Shown here in pieces: positions 26,724 to 36,258 of a stretch of 64,000 bases of DNA (the first letter of the stretch is position 1; every line of letters starts with the position of its first letter). A model generated the notes under the pieces. It was not told the DNA's origin. It made no database searches and worked only from the letters and a program-made list of their open reading frames with translations. Source of the stretch: Pelagibacteraceae bacterium AG-426-L23 (GTDB lineage Bacteria; Pseudomonadota; Alphaproteobacteria; Pelagibacterales; Pelagibacteraceae); the NCBI GenBank assembly GCA_003213115.1, contig QCNU01000001.1, positions 248,001 through 312,000 on the forward strand. Direction: 5' to 3'. The position numbers and the translations under genes are program-made.

Positions 26724-27267
26724 AAAAAAATTTTATATAACAATATTCATTTTGTTTTCATTTAATCTTTATGCAAATGAAAAAGATCAAATCATTAAAC
26801 AATTGATAAGTTTGAATTCTTTAGAATTTACATTTAAACAGTCAATTAATGATGCCACTGAGAAGGGTAGTTGTCTTTTGGAGTTCCCAGGAAAATTGAA
26901 ATGCGATTATTTTGATAATAAACAGAAAGAGCTTATTATAAATAATAGAAAGTTGTCGATTACACAGAAAAGATATAATAAAACTTATCATTATCCTTTA
27001 TCTAAATCTTTTTTTTTAAACATTTTGTACAAAGATAAACTTTTAGAAATAATTCAATTAGGGGAATTAAAGCTCACTGATCAATTAATTAAACTTATTT
27101 ATCTTAATGAAAGTGAAATAATTTTTTTATTTGATAGAGAAACATTCGAGCTAAAAGGATGGAATATTATAGATCAATACAATAATAAAATAAATTTTTC
27201 TTTAAAAATTGTAGCTAAAAATGACACCTTTAAGAAAGGAACTTTTAAAGTCCCAGAATTAAACTAG
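26698..27267 (+). CDS. lolA: Outer-membrane lipoprotein carrier LolA
   Basis: A 189-residue periplasmic carrier that shuttles lipoproteins from LolCDE to the outer membrane. A signal peptide (FYITIFILFSFNLYA, ending near residue 28) precedes an N-terminal LNSLEFTFKQ segment and the FPGKLKCDYFD strand typical of LolA. The alphaproteobacterial ftsK-lolA order supports the call. The ATG at 26698 lies inside ftsK; a later GTG within the same frame could also serve as the start. It overlaps the convergent GNAT gene by four bases. Confidence 0.85.
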   Translation: MLVNVKFFKKKFYITIFILFSFNLYANEKDQIIKQLISLNSLEFTFKQSINDATEKGSCLLEFPGKLKCDYFDNKQKELIINNRKLSITQKRYNKTYHYPLSKSFFLNILYKDKLLEIIQLGELKLTDQLIKLIYLNESEIIFLFDRETFELKGWNIIDQYNNKINFSLKIVAKNDTFKKGTFKVPELN

Positions 27268-27782
27268 GCAACAAAATCTATTTCTTCTTCCTTAAAAATT
27301 TCAAAACCTTTAGATTTATAATTTTGTAATGCATGTTTGTGATCTAAACTGCAAGTATGCACCCACATCCTTTTAGGATTTTTTCGAGAGGCGCTTGCTA
27401 TTGCATGATTTAAAAGCATAGAGCCAAGTTTTAAGCCTCTGAATTCTTTAAGAATACCCATGTTTATTAATTCTGTTTCGTTAGATTCTGGGTGATATTC
27501 TTGTTCATAAAATCCAACTAAATTCTCATTTTCTCCTTTTCCTTTTTTTAAAATATGAGTTTCAAGATTATCATTTTGAACATACCTGAACCATTGCTGC
27601 TCAGACCAGACCAGTCTATCTCTCCAGTAATGATCGGCTCCTATTTGCTTGTAAAAGAATTTGTTATATTGAAAGTCTTTTTTTTCATCTAAAATAATTT
27701 TATAATTTTTTGGTATATTTAATTCAATTGGATTTGAGAAATCCTTTATCTCTAAAAAATATCTTTTGACTTTAGAAATCAT
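27264..27782 (-). CDS. GNAT-family N-acetyltransferase
   Basis: A 172-residue protein with the acetyl-CoA-binding core of the GNAT fold. VGFYEQEYHP and TELINMGILKEFRGLKLGSMLLNHAIASA (motif A, with the R/G-x-x-G/A loop as RGLKLGS) are clear, and YKSKGFEIF is the C-terminal strand. The substrate is unknown. Its unusual first third, with several Trp and Tyr residues (DHYWRDRLVWSEQQWFRY), could form the acceptor pocket. Its start overlaps the stop of the HIT gene by one base, extending the histidine operon. Confidence 0.8.
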   Translation of the reverse strand: MISKVKRYFLEIKDFSNPIELNIPKNYKIILDEKKDFQYNKFFYKQIGADHYWRDRLVWSEQQWFRYVQNDNLETHILKKGKGENENLVGFYEQEYHPESNETELINMGILKEFRGLKLGSMLLNHAIASASRKNPKRMWVHTCSLDHKHALQNYKSKGFEIFKEEEIDFVA

Positions 27783-28138
27783 TAACTAACCATTTTACCT
27801 ATTTTTTGGCCCGCAAATATATGAAAGTGTAAGTGAGGCACTTCTTGGCCTCCGTCACTACCAATATTTGTCAAAGCACGATATCCTTTGTCTTTAGCTC
27901 CTATCAAATTTGAAACATAAGTAATAGCTTTGTTTAGTTCAACTATTTCTTTATCTGATGCTTTGCTATTAAAATCATCTAAGTCTACATATTCGCCTTT
28001 TGGAATAACCAAAACATGTATTTTTTTTTGTGGATTAATATCATGAAATGCTAATACGTGATCATTCTCATACACTTTCTTGCATGGAATCTCTTTTCTA
28101 AGAATTTTGGCAAATATATTATTTTTATCGTAACTCAT
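27782..28138 (-). CDS. HIT-family nucleotide-binding protein (HinT-like)
   Basis: A 118-residue histidine-triad hydrolase. NIFAKILRKEIPCKKVYENDHVLAFHDI is the standard N-terminus, and VPHLHFHIFAG near the C-terminus carries the H-x-H-x-H triad with the catalytic histidine. Family members cleave purine nucleoside phosphoramidates, including acyl-AMP adducts. Location directly after hisE with a four-base overlap is common in alphaproteobacteria, though no link to histidine synthesis is known. Confidence 0.94.
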   Translation of the reverse strand: MSYDKNNIFAKILRKEIPCKKVYENDHVLAFHDINPQKKIHVLVIPKGEYVDLDDFNSKASDKEIVELNKAITYVSNLIGAKDKGYRALTNIGSDGGQEVPHLHFHIFAGQKIGKMVS

Positions 28139-28407
28139 TTTTGTCTTTTTTTAAGTTCATTCATCACGTCTTCAATTTTGATATTATTAGCTTCAAGATA
28201 AACCATCAAATGATAAATTACATCAGTTGCTTCGTGTATTTTGTTAGAATTTTTTTCTACAGAATCTATTAATTCTCCTATCTCTTCTTTAACTTTAGCA
28301 ACACTGAGGTTTTTATCGTTTAGAAGTTTATTAGTATAAGATTTATCTGGAGAAGAATTTTTTCTTTCTCTTATTACTTTTATTAATTGTTCTAGATTTT
28401 CAAACAT
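28135..28407 (-). CDS. hisE: Phosphoribosyl-ATP pyrophosphatase
   Basis: A 90-residue all-helical MazG-like enzyme for the second step of histidine synthesis, hydrolysing PR-ATP to PR-AMP. SYTNKLLNDKNLSVAKVKEEIGELI contains the metal-binding EExxE-type pattern, and HEATDVIYHLMVYLEANNI is the second metal helix. It is complete as a stand-alone HisE (no fused HisI). It follows hisF by one base. Confidence 0.93.
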   Translation of the reverse strand: MFENLEQLIKVIRERKNSSPDKSYTNKLLNDKNLSVAKVKEEIGELIDSVEKNSNKIHEATDVIYHLMVYLEANNIKIEDVMNELKKRQK

Positions 28408-28408
28408 T

Positions 28409-29167
28409 TTATAATCTTACTGATACATTTTTAGAATTCAAATATTCTTTAGCTTCCTTAATTTTATATTCACCATAGTGAAAAATAGAGGCCGCTAAAA
28501 CTGCACTTGCTCCTCCTTTTACTATGCCATCGTATAAATGATCTAACGTTCCAACTCCACCAGATGCAATAACAGGAATATTAGTGTTCCTAGTAATTTC
28601 TTTTAATAGATCAACATCGTAACCAGATTTAGTTCCGTCTTTATCCATTGAAGTTAATAAAATTTCACCAGCTCCATTGGCCTCTGTTTGTTTCGCAAAC
28701 CCCACAGCATCAATACCTGTTTTATTTCTTCCACCATGTGTAAATACTTCCCATTTATTTTCTGAAACTTTTTTCGCATCAATGGCAACAACAATACATT
28801 GAGATCCAAATTTTTTTGATGCCTCTTTAACAAATTCTATATTCTTAACAGCTGCGGTGTTAATAGAAACTTTATCTGCACCAGCTAACAAAAGATCAGT
28901 GATATTTTGAATTGTTCTAACGCCACCTCCGACAGTTAGAGGAACAAAGCATTCTTTTGCAGTTTTTCTAACAATATCAATGATTGTTTCTCTATTTTCA
29001 TTAGATGCGGTAATATCTAAAAAACAAATTTCATCAGCACCTCCATCACTATAAAATTTAGCCTGTTCGACTGGATCTCCAGCATCTTTTAATTCAACAA
29101 AGTTTATACCTTTAACAACTCTTCCGTTTTTAACATCAAGACAAGGTATAATTCTATTTTTAAGCAT
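28409..29167 (-). CDS. hisF: Imidazole glycerol phosphate synthase cyclase subunit
   Basis: A 252-residue TIM barrel that, with HisH, makes imidazole glycerol phosphate and [20 protein letters not shown] has the catalytic Asp near residue 11, and [10 protein letters not shown] has the second catalytic Asp near residue 130. [12 protein letters not shown] and ASGGVG form the phosphate-binding loops. Its start overlaps the end of hisA by eight bases. AICAR released here feeds purH, which is also in this window. Confidence 0.98.
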   Translation of the reverse strand: MLKNRIIPCLDVKNGRVVKGINFVELKDAGDPVEQAKFYSDGGADEICFLDITASNENRETIIDIVRKTAKECFVPLTVGGGVRTIQNITDLLLAGADKVSINTAAVKNIEFVKEASKKFGSQCIVVAIDAKKVSENKWEVFTHGGRNKTGIDAVGFAKQTEANGAGEILLTSMDKDGTKSGYDVDLLKEITRNTNIPVIASGGVGTLDHLYDGIVKGGASAVLAASIFHYGEYKIKEAKEYLNSKNVSVRL

Positions 29168-29885
29168 CGATCTCCTTCGCTAACTCATCAAGTTTAATAT
29201 CGCTATCATAAATAGCTTTACCAACAATTATACCTTCAATTTTTTTATTATTTAAATCTTTCGCCTTCTTAATGTCATTTATTGAAGAAACTCCGCCTGA
29301 TATGACAACTGGGCAATTAGAAATTTCAGCAATTTTAACTGTCTCTTCATAGTTAGGGCTATTTTTCATTCCGTCTCTATTTATATCTGTAAAAATAATT
29401 CTGCTAACACCAAAATCATTCACTTCTTTTAGGTAGTCTGTAGTTTTAATATTTAAATTTTCTTTCCAACCAGAAACTGAGAGATTTCCATCCTTTGCGT
29501 CTAATCCTAAGGCAATCTTATTTTTAAACTTTTCACATGCTTCTTTTAAAAATTCTTTATTTTTAATTGCGCCGCTACCTAAGATCACTTTCTCTACTCC
29601 TGTTTCAATATACTGCTTAATATTATCTATATTTCTTATTCCGCCACCTATTTCAATTTTCAAATCATATTTGCTTACTATTTCTTGAATAATATCTAGG
29701 TTAACTGTCTTACCAGTTAACGCGCCATCTAAATCAACAATGTGTAAGTTTTTAAAACCATGATCTTTATATTTTGCTGCTTGATCAACTGGTGAAGTAT
29801 TATATTCAGTTTTATTTTCAAAGTCGCCTTTGATTAATCTTACGCACTTCTTATCTTTAATATCTATTGCTGGAAATATTTTCAT
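29160..29885 (-). CDS. hisA: ProFAR isomerase
   Basis: A 241-residue TIM barrel that isomerises 5'-ProFAR to [23 protein letters not shown] carries the catalytic Asp near residue 8, and [14 protein letters not shown] carries the second acid. VVISGGVSS is the phosphate loop. The sequence is clearly paralogous to hisF. It lies two bases from hisH and eight bases into hisF. Confidence 0.97.
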   Translation of the reverse strand: MKIFPAIDIKDKKCVRLIKGDFENKTEYNTSPVDQAAKYKDHGFKNLHIVDLDGALTGKTVNLDIIQEIVSKYDLKIEIGGGIRNIDNIKQYIETGVEKVILGSGAIKNKEFLKEACEKFKNKIALGLDAKDGNLSVSGWKENLNIKTTDYLKEVNDFGVSRIIFTDINRDGMKNSPNYEETVKIAEISNCPVVISGGVSSINDIKKAKDLNNKKIEGIIVGKAIYDSDIKLDELAKEIDA

Positions 29886-29887
29886 AA

Positions 29888-30514
29888 TTACAAATCTAAA
29901 AAATTTTTAATTATATTTAAACCAGTTTTATCACTCTTTTCGGGGTGAAATTGCGTACCGAACAAATTTTCTTTTTCGATTGAACAAACAATTTTTGATG
30001 AATAATCAGTTGTTGCTGAAATGACTGATTTATCATCAGGAATAAATTCATAACTATGTACAAAATACATGTGAGATTTATTTTTTATATCCTTAAATAA
30101 TTTGCTTTCCTTTTGTATCTCAATTTCGTTCCAACCAATGTGTGGAAGTTTGAATTTTCCATTTTGGTTATCTATCTTAGAAACTTTTCCTGAAATCCAG
30201 CCCAATCCTTTTGTTTCAGCTTCTTCATAACCAATATCAGCAAACATTTGTAAACCAACGCAAATTCCTAATAGCGGTTTTTTCTTTGTAATTGCAAATT
30301 CTTTAAGAGTATCAACTAATCCGTTAATATTGTTTAGAGAATCAACACAGCTTTTAAATGAACCTTGACCAGGTAGAACAATTTTATCGCTAGCATTTAT
30401 TTTTTTAATATCTGAAGTTACTTCTAGATTGACTTTGCCTTTAGCGACCTCTGTAAAAGAGTTAATGACTGAGCTAATATTGCCCGATTGGTAGTCAACG
30501 ATTGTGACATTCAT
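29888..30514 (-). CDS. hisH: Imidazole glycerol phosphate synthase glutaminase subunit
   Basis: A 208-residue class I glutamine amidotransferase that supplies ammonia to HisF. VDYQSGNISSV is the N-terminus, GICVGLQMFAD holds the nucleophilic Cys near residue 86, and FGTQFHPEKS holds the His and Glu of the triad. The oxyanion-strand segment VLPGQGSF is present. Spacing is four bases after hisB and two before hisA. Confidence 0.97.
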   Translation of the reverse strand: MNVTIVDYQSGNISSVINSFTEVAKGKVNLEVTSDIKKINASDKIVLPGQGSFKSCVDSLNNINGLVDTLKEFAITKKKPLLGICVGLQMFADIGYEEAETKGLGWISGKVSKIDNQNGKFKLPHIGWNEIEIQKESKLFKDIKNKSHMYFVHSYEFIPDDKSVISATTDYSSKIVCSIEKENLFGTQFHPEKSDKTGLNIIKNFLDL

Positions 30515-30518
30515 TTAT

Positions 30519-31109
30519 TTATAAAGAGCCTTTTGTAGATGGCACAGAGTTTTTTATTCTTTTATCTATTTCAAGTGCATCTTTTAGAGACCTTGCTAAA
30601 CCTTTAAAGCATGACTCTATTTTGTGGTGACTGTTATCACCATAAATATTTTCTATGTGTAAAGTAACTCCTGCAGATTGTGAAAATGCTTGGAACCATT
30701 CCTTGAATAACTCAGTATCCATCTCGCCTAACTTTTCAACCGCTAAATCTACTTTCCAAATTAAATAAGGCCTATTAGACACGTCAATTGAAACTCGGCT
30801 TAATGTTTCGTCCATTGGTATCATAGTAGAAGCGTATCTTGTTATGCCTTTTCTATTACCTGCAGCTTTTTTGATAGCTTCTCCAATAGCGATACCTGTA
30901 TCTTCTGTAGTGTGGTGAAGATCAATGTGAGTATCGCCTTTGGCTTTAACTTCAATATCAATTAAGGAATGCTTTGATAGCTGCTCAAGCATGTGGTCAA
31001 GAAAGCCTATTCCAGTTTTAATATTGTATTTACCTTTACCGTCAATATTGACTGCGACAGAAATATTAGTTTCCTTAGTTTTTCTTATAATTTTTGCTTT
31101 TCTTGTCAT
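30519..31109 (-). CDS. hisB: Imidazoleglycerol-phosphate dehydratase
   Basis: A 196-residue mono-functional dehydratase (no phosphatase domain). The metal-binding histidine motifs appear in order: [14 protein letters not shown] near residue 35, [16 protein letters not shown] near 65 and [15 protein letters not shown] near 168. It is the first gene of the leftward hisBHAFE-HIT-GNAT unit. HisG, HisD, HisC and HisI are not in this window. It is divergent from hslV across a 104-base gap. Confidence 0.97.
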   Translation of the reverse strand: MTRKAKIIRKTKETNISVAVNIDGKGKYNIKTGIGFLDHMLEQLSKHSLIDIEVKAKGDTHIDLHHTTEDTGIAIGEAIKKAAGNRKGITRYASTMIPMDETLSRVSIDVSNRPYLIWKVDLAVEKLGEMDTELFKEWFQAFSQSAGVTLHIENIYGDNSHHKIESCFKGLARSLKDALEIDKRIKNSVPSTKGSL

Positions 31110-31213
31110 AAAAATCAGAAAATATAATCAAAGATATATAATTAAATGGTCATTTTAGCAATAAATCCAAATTATCTATTGAAGAAATAAAATTAATCTC
31201 CACATACAATATC
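31110..31213. promoter_or_regulatory. Divergent promoter region hisB / hslV
   Basis: A 104-base AT-rich gap between two divergent operons. Toward hslV, ATTGAAG (31178-31184) and TCCACATA (31199-31206) loosely resemble an RpoH promoter, fitting a heat-shock protease, but the -10 match is imperfect. I could not identify a hisB promoter or a leader-peptide attenuator. Confidence 0.35.
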
Positions 31214-31753
31214 ATGAATACAGCTGAAAAATGGCATGGAACAACCATAGTATTGCTTAGAAAAAATAAACAAACTGTCGTTGCAGGTGACGGCCAAGTA
31301 AGTCTAGGAAATACGGTTTTAAAAAGCAAAGCTAAGAAGGTAAGAAAAATAGATAAAAGGGGAGTAATAGCAGGTTTTGCTGGATCTACTGCTGATGCAT
31401 TAACTTTATTTGAGAGACTGGAAGCAAAACTCGAAAAACATGCAGGGAATTTACCAAGGGCCGCAGTAGAACTTGCTAAAGATTGGCGAAGCGATAAATA
31501 CTTAAGAAGATTAGAAGCTTTGATGGCCGTTGCTGATAAAGAGAATAGCTTTATTATCTCAGGAACAGGCGATGTTTTAGAACCTGAAGATGGAATAATT
31601 GGAATCGGTTCTGGTGGAAACTACGCTTTGGCTGCCGCTAAAGTTTTAATAGAAACTAATTTAAATGCTGAAGAAGTGGCGAGAAAAGCAATAAAAGTTG
31701 CTTCAGATATCTGTGTATTCACAAATAACAACGTAACCGTAGAAAAAATTTAA
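31214..31753 (+). CDS. hslV: HslV protease subunit (ClpQ)
   Basis: A 179-residue proteasome-type peptidase. The start [16 protein letters not shown] has a short propeptide that should be cut before the Thr-Thr, exposing the catalytic threonine. [32 protein letters not shown] and [11 protein letters not shown] are hallmark segments. HslV forms a double hexamer capped by HslU for ATP-dependent proteolysis in the cytoplasm. hslU starts two bases later. Confidence 0.98.
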   Translation: MNTAEKWHGTTIVLLRKNKQTVVAGDGQVSLGNTVLKSKAKKVRKIDKRGVIAGFAGSTADALTLFERLEAKLEKHAGNLPRAAVELAKDWRSDKYLRRLEALMAVADKENSFIISGTGDVLEPEDGIIGIGSGGNYALAAAKVLIETNLNAEEVARKAIKVASDICVFTNNNVTVEKI

Positions 31754-31755
31754 TA

Positions 31756-33135
31756 ATGCCAGGAAGTAAAAAAATTACCAACTTAAATTTAGTAAAAGAC
31801 AGTAAAAAGAAAACTGACTCAAAAGTTAGTGCATTATCTCCAAGAGAAATTGTTTCTGAATTAGACAGGTATGTAATCGGTCAAAAAGAAGCAAAGAAAG
31901 CAGTAGCTGTTGCACTAAGAAATAGATGGAGAAGACAGGCGCTAACTGACGAAATGAAAGAAGAAGTTTTACCTAAAAATATTTTAATGATCGGGCCTAC
32001 AGGTGTAGGGAAAACAGAGATTTCTAGAAGATTATCTAAATTAGCTGAAGCACCATTTATAAAAGTTGAGGCAACTAGATTTACTGAAGTTGGTTATGTA
32101 GGTAGGGACGTAGAACAAATTATAAGAGATTTGATCGAGATAGCTATCGCTATGGAAAGAGAAAAGAAAAGAAAAGAGGTAAACGCTAAAGCACAATTAG
32201 CTGCAGAGGAAAAGGTTTTAGATGCTTTAGTAGGAAACAAAGCCAGCGTTGCCACTAGGGAAAGTTTCAGAAAAAGACTTAGAAGTGGAGATTTAGATAA
32301 TAATGAAATTGAAATTGAAGTAAATCAAGGCGCTTCGAACATGCAAAGTTTTGAAATTCCTGGGATGCCAGGAGCCAATGTAGGAATGGTTAATATTGGG
32401 GAAATTTTAGGTAAATCTATGGGTAACAAAAAAGGTAAAAAGAAAAAAATGAGTGTTAAAGAATCTCATGAAATCTTAGTTGCCCAAGAGTCTGATAAAA
32501 TGATTGAAGAAGACAAAATAATAAAAGAGGCGAAAAAATATACTGAGGAAAACGGAATAGTTTTCTTAGACGAAATAGATAAAGTCTCAGCTAGAGGTGA
32601 TAGAGCAGGTGGAGATGTTTCAAGAGAAGGTGTTCAAAGAGATTTACTTCCACTTATAGAAGGAACAACTGTGAGCACGAAACATGGTCCAATTAAAACA
32701 GATCATATTTTGTTCATTGCATCAGGTGCTTTTCAATTGGCAAAACCCTCTGATTTGTTACCTGAACTTCAAGGAAGATTGCCAATTAGAGTCGAATTAA
32801 GTGCTCTCAATGAAGAAGATTTTAAAAGAATTCTGAAAGAGCCAGACAATAGTTTAATTAAACAATACAAGGCATTACTTAAAACAGAAAATGTTGACTT
32901 AGAATTTACAGATGACGGCATTGATATGCTTGCTAAATTATCTGCGGAAATAAACGCTTCTGTAGAAAATATTGGAGCTAGAAGGCTACATACTATAATT
33001 GAAAAAGTTTTAGATGATATAAGTTTTAATGCTTCAGATAAGTCAGGAGAAAAAATTATAATAAACAAATCTTACGTTGAAAAAAATCTAGGCAATTTAG
33101 TCAAAGATACTGATTTATCGAAATTTATTTTATAA
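31756..33135 (+). CDS. hslU: HslU ATPase subunit (ClpY)
   Basis: A 459-residue AAA+ unfoldase. [34 protein letters not shown] opens the domain, [14 protein letters not shown] is Walker A and [16 protein letters not shown] is Walker B. The I domain in between ends in a lysine-rich stretch (KKGKKKKM). The C-terminus DLSKFIL matches the tail that inserts into HslV and activates it. The last six bases overlap the convergent Smr gene. Confidence 0.98.
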   Translation: MPGSKKITNLNLVKDSKKKTDSKVSALSPREIVSELDRYVIGQKEAKKAVAVALRNRWRRQALTDEMKEEVLPKNILMIGPTGVGKTEISRRLSKLAEAPFIKVEATRFTEVGYVGRDVEQIIRDLIEIAIAMEREKKRKEVNAKAQLAAEEKVLDALVGNKASVATRESFRKRLRSGDLDNNEIEIEVNQGASNMQSFEIPGMPGANVGMVNIGEILGKSMGNKKGKKKKMSVKESHEILVAQESDKMIEEDKIIKEAKKYTEENGIVFLDEIDKVSARGDRAGGDVSREGVQRDLLPLIEGTTVSTKHGPIKTDHILFIASGAFQLAKPSDLLPELQGRLPIRVELSALNEEDFKRILKEPDNSLIKQYKALLKTENVDLEFTDDGIDMLAKLSAEINASVENIGARRLHTIIEKVLDDISFNASDKSGEKIIINKSYVEKNLGNLVKDTDLSKFIL

Positions 33136-33546
33136 TTTTTTTAATTTAATAATTAATGCGCCTTCTCCACCATCTTTTTTATCCGCTGATGTAACCGTAT
33201 GGACTAAATCAGAAAGCTCAGTGGTAGACTTAATATAATCTGGTATTGAATATCTTAATTTACTTAAATCTTCCGATTTAAACACGTTTTTTTCAGTTTT
33301 AGAGTGAATGCCCTTGCCAGTTACTATTAATATTTCTTTATACCTTTTTTCAAAGCAAAATTTTATAATTTCTTCTATTTTTTTGTTCGCTTCCTCTAAA
33401 CTAAAGCCATGAAAATCAAATTTATATCTTTCTTTATTTGAAAAAATTTTATTTTGTCTATCTTTATCAAAAATATCTTTTGGGTTCTTTATGTACTCTT
33501 CCCAGTCTTTTTGATTAGTTTTAGATAGAAAATCTTTTTTTTTCAC
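33130..33546 (-). CDS. Smr-domain protein
   Basis: A 138-residue protein. Its second half is an Smr (small MutS-related) domain: [15 protein letters not shown] is the LDLHG motif, and [12 protein letters not shown] is the TGKG motif. [12 protein letters not shown] closes the domain. Smr domains nick DNA or, as in recent bacterial examples, cleave mRNA at collided ribosomes. The short N-terminal part is unique and charged. It is the second gene after the Tim44-like gene, overlapping it by four bases, an order common in alphaproteobacteria. Confidence 0.88.
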   Translation of the reverse strand: MKKKDFLSKTNQKDWEEYIKNPKDIFDKDRQNKIFSNKERYKFDFHGFSLEEANKKIEEIIKFCFEKRYKEILIVTGKGIHSKTEKNVFKSEDLSKLRYSIPDYIKSTTELSDLVHTVTSADKKDGGEGALIIKLKKL

Positions 33547-34151
33547 TTATTACTGACAATTTCAGCTAAGTACCAATTAGGTTTTTTACTAAACACATTT
33601 CTAGAGAATTTCCAGTGGTCAGTAACTGTCTTAATTTTATCTGGATTCCCCTCAATAATTTTATTTTCTTTGTCCCTTTTTACAGAAATTATTTCACATA
33701 CGAATTTAACTGTCGCATAAAATTCATTTTTAATTTTTTCAAATTTCTCTAGTTTCGATTGTTTAAAGCCTACAAAAGTAAGCTCAGATTTAATATTTTC
33801 TATTTCTCTTTGATTAATGGCCTCTTCAAAGTTTGATGACATTTGAGAAGTTAGTAAGTTTTTTAAATTTTTCTTATCGCCTTTTGCAAATGAAGTAATA
33901 ATACTCTCATATGCTTTTTCTGCTCCCTTTAAAAATTTTTCTTTCTGTTCTCCTTCTAAACCTGTCTCTTCAAACTTTTCTTCTTGGATATTTTCTTTTT
34001 TAAATTGTTCAAATTTTCTTTCACTGAACCCGCTAAATGCCTTGTCTTCATGACCGGTTTTTCTACCTAGGATATTTCTCAATCTTAAGATTATAAATCC
34101 TGCTATCATTGCCAATAAAATTATGTCTATATATCCAAAATTGTTACTCAT
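33543..34151 (-). CDS. Tim44-like domain protein (TimA family)
   Basis: I place the start at the internal ATG at 34151, giving 202 residues, because MSNNFGYIDIILLAMIAGFIILRLRNILGRKTGHE matches the conserved N-terminus of this family. The longer reading from 34205 would overlap fxsA. One membrane helix (about 8-24) is followed by a charged linker and a Tim44-like domain (about 60-202) ending in DHWKFSRN and WYLAEI. Alphaproteobacterial relatives (TimA) are inner-membrane proteins related to the mitochondrial import factor Tim44; their role is not settled. Confidence 0.85.
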   Translation of the reverse strand: MSNNFGYIDIILLAMIAGFIILRLRNILGRKTGHEDKAFSGFSERKFEQFKKENIQEEKFEETGLEGEQKEKFLKGAEKAYESIITSFAKGDKKNLKNLLTSQMSSNFEEAINQREIENIKSELTFVGFKQSKLEKFEKIKNEFYATVKFVCEIISVKRDKENKIIEGNPDKIKTVTDHWKFSRNVFSKKPNWYLAEIVSNK

Positions 34152-34195
34152 AATTTGATAAATATACATGAATAATATATTTTTGTAATAGACAA

Positions 34196-34633
34196 ATGAA
34201 CTCATTATTACTAATCATTATTGGCCTACCTATTTTAGAAATATGGATTATGATTAAGATAGGGGCGCAAATCGGTGCTCTCAACACTATATTATTAATA
34301 TTTTTAACTGCGGTTTTAGGTCTTTATTGCGCAAGGGTTCAAGGTTTGAGCACTATTAAATCAGGCTTTTACAATTTGTATCAAAATAAAATTCCAGTGT
34401 ATGAAATTATCTCAGGTGCATCTATTGCAATAGCTTCGGTTTTTTTAATTATTCCAGGATTTGTGACTGATTTTATTGGTTTTGTTTTGCTTATTCCCTT
34501 CACTAGAAAGATAATAATAAATTATTTGTTGAGAAATTATCAGCCAAAAAATCAGCGCAATAATGTTGTAGATGGTGAAATTATAGAAGAAAAAGAAACT
34601 ATAGAGAAGAAAAAAGAAAAAGATGAGCTATAA
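34196..34633 (+). CDS. fxsA: FxsA-family membrane protein
   Basis: A 145-residue protein with about three membrane helices in the first 105 residues. GLPILEIWIMIKIGAQIGALNTILLIFLTAVLG is the diagnostic start, and LIIPGFVTDFIGFVLLIPFTR is the second signature. A charged cytoplasmic tail ends the protein. In E. coli FxsA relieves exclusion of phage T7 by F plasmid PifA, but the normal role is unknown. It overlaps secB by 11 bases. Confidence 0.93.
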   Translation: MNSLLLIIIGLPILEIWIMIKIGAQIGALNTILLIFLTAVLGLYCARVQGLSTIKSGFYNLYQNKIPVYEIISGASIAIASVFLIIPGFVTDFIGFVLLIPFTRKIIINYLLRNYQPKNQRNNVVDGEIIEEKETIEKKKEKDEL

Positions 34634-35039
34634 AATAGTAGCAAAGTATATTAAAGATTTAAATTTCGTTATTGATGATCCAAAAAACTTTTTCTTATTA
34701 ACAAAAAATATTTCTAACTATAAAATTAAGATTGATATAAAAAGCAAAATTTTAAAAGAAAAAACAATTGAGGTTGATACTGCTCTTTCCCTTAATTCAA
34801 CAAAGAGTGATTTTGATAAAATTGATGTTAAGATTGTTTATTCAGCTATAATTGAGCTAGGTATAAATCTTAGCGATAAAAAAGAATTAGAAAGAATTAT
34901 TTTAGTAAATGTTCCTACAGAGATTTACCCTAATATTAGAGAAATATTTATTTTACTTTTTGAAAAATCTGGTTTTAAAGACGTTAAAATTGAAAAAATT
35001 GTAGATTTTGAAAAACTTTATCTTCAAAGTCGAAATTAA
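34623..35039 (+). CDS. secB: Protein-export chaperone SecB
   Basis: A 138-residue cytoplasmic chaperone that keeps preproteins unfolded and passes them to SecA. The N-terminal YIKDLNFVIDDPKNFF segment matches the SecB opening YVKDLSFENP. The beta-strand core and VPTEIYPNIREIFILLFEKSGF (the LFPYAREtI-type helix) follow family order. It is diverged but of normal length. It ends with a four-base overlap into convergent dnaQ. Confidence 0.9.
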   Translation: MSYKIVAKYIKDLNFVIDDPKNFFLLTKNISNYKIKIDIKSKILKEKTIEVDTALSLNSTKSDFDKIDVKIVYSAIIELGINLSDKKELERIILVNVPTEIYPNIREIFILLFEKSGFKDVKIEKIVDFEKLYLQSRN

Positions 35040-35704
35040 TAAAAATTTTTTTTTAAGTCATTTTTAAGAAAATTTTTATGCTTTGTCAGCTCTTCTGCAG
35101 AAGGTTTTATAATTTTTTTACAATAGTTTAAATTAATTTTTTCATCTTCCTTGGTATTATCTTCGTCTTTTTCATTAAAAAATAGTTTTGGTTCCTTAAC
35201 ATCGAGCAAATTAATATATACTTCTCTTAATAATTCACAGTCTAGAATTGCGTTATGCTTTACTCTTCTTGATAAATCAATATTAAATCTTTTACAAAGT
35301 CCATCTAGTGAATTTGAAGAGCCAGGATATTTGCCTCTAGCTATTTCTAAAGTATCAATAACGTTATCTTTTTTTATTTCATTTTTTTTTATTAATTTAA
35401 GTTCATGATTAATAAATCCTAGATCAAAAGGAGCATTATGTATAATAATTTTTTTTCCTGCGATGAAGTTGATTAGCTCGTCTGCTATTTTTTCAAATTT
35501 ATCTTTATCCTTTAAAAACTCACCTGTAAAACCATGAACTTTTACAGCATCTTCAGGTACATCTCTATCGGGATTGATGAGTTTGTGAAAAAAGTTTTTA
35601 GTCGGGATAAGATCTTTGGTCTCAATACATGCAATTTCAACTATTCTGTGATTTTCTTTCAAAGATAGGCCAGTTGTTTCAGTATCTAGAAAAATTTCAT
35701 TCAT
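35036..35704 (-). CDS. dnaQ: DNA polymerase III epsilon subunit (proofreading exonuclease)
   Basis: A 222-residue DEDDh exonuclease. ExoI is FLDTETTGLS at about residues 5-14, ExoII is IIHNAPFDLGFINHEL near residue 92, and ExoIII is RVKHNAILDCELLREVY near residue 143, carrying the catalytic His and Asp. The C-terminal part (about 180-222) holds the segment that binds the alpha subunit. It overlaps coaE by four bases within a tight leftward block (coaE, aroE, maf, ppsR) that lies beside the origin in many alphaproteobacteria. Confidence 0.96.
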   Translation of the reverse strand: MNEIFLDTETTGLSLKENHRIVEIACIETKDLIPTKNFFHKLINPDRDVPEDAVKVHGFTGEFLKDKDKFEKIADELINFIAGKKIIIHNAPFDLGFINHELKLIKKNEIKKDNVIDTLEIARGKYPGSSNSLDGLCKRFNIDLSRRVKHNAILDCELLREVYINLLDVKEPKLFFNEKDEDNTKEDEKINLNYCKKIIKPSAEELTKHKNFLKNDLKKNFY

Positions 35705-36258
35705 AGTTTTTTTTTCAACTTGTTAACTTTTTTTTTTAAGTTTTTTAAAGATTTATTATTATAAATTACATAGTCACAGTTTTTTATTTTTTTTTTGTTT
35801 TTAAACTGTCTATTATCTAAAATTGTGAATATCTCCTTATTTCCTCCTTTTCTTAGATATCTTTTTAATCTTAATTTTTTTTGAGCAGCAATATTAACAA
35901 TTAAATCAAAATGTTTATTTAGTTTACTCTCAATTAAAAGTGGTATTTCGAAAATTTTGATTTTTCCCTTTTTTTTCAAAAATGCCCTCATCTCCTTTCT
36001 AACCAAAGGATGGATGATTAATTCTAGTTCCTTTAATTTTTTTTTATCATTTTTGATAATGCTTTTTATTCTTTGTTTTATTCCTTTTGTGCTTTTTATG
36101 TTAAATTTTTTTTTAATTTTTTTGATAAAAAGTTTTTTGGAATATAAATTTTTTACTGATTTATCCGCACTAAAAAAAGGGTATTTACCTCCAGAAATAA
36201 GCTTAGCAACTGTAGATTTACCTGATGATAGAGTTCCGGTAATACCAATATTAATCAT
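35701..36258 (-). CDS. coaE: Dephospho-CoA kinase
   Basis: A 185-residue P-loop kinase for the last step of coenzyme A synthesis. The P-loop GITGTLSSGKSTVAKL occupies residues 5-20. LIIHPLVRKEMR near residue 80 and FEIPLLIESKLNKHFDLIVNI near residue 99 are the substrate signatures. It is extremely lysine-rich and slightly short. It overlaps aroE by eight bases and dnaQ by four. Confidence 0.94.
   Translation of the reverse strand: MINIGITGTLSSGKSTVAKLISGGKYPFFSADKSVKNLYSKKLFIKKIKKKFNIKSTKGIKQRIKSIIKNDKKKLKELELIIHPLVRKEMRAFLKKKGKIKIFEIPLLIESKLNKHFDLIVNIAAQKKLRLKRYLRKGGNKEIFTILDNRQFKNKKKIKNCDYVIYNNKSLKNLKKKVNKLKKKL

Noticed and set aside
31178-31206. A heat-shock promoter before hslV
   Set aside because: The -10 part contains an extra base (TCCACATA) relative to CCCATNT, so I kept it only as a weak remark in the intergenic region.
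34152-34205. Longer start for the Tim44-like gene
   Set aside because: The added 18 residues precede the conserved family N-terminus and would overlap the fxsA start by ten bases.
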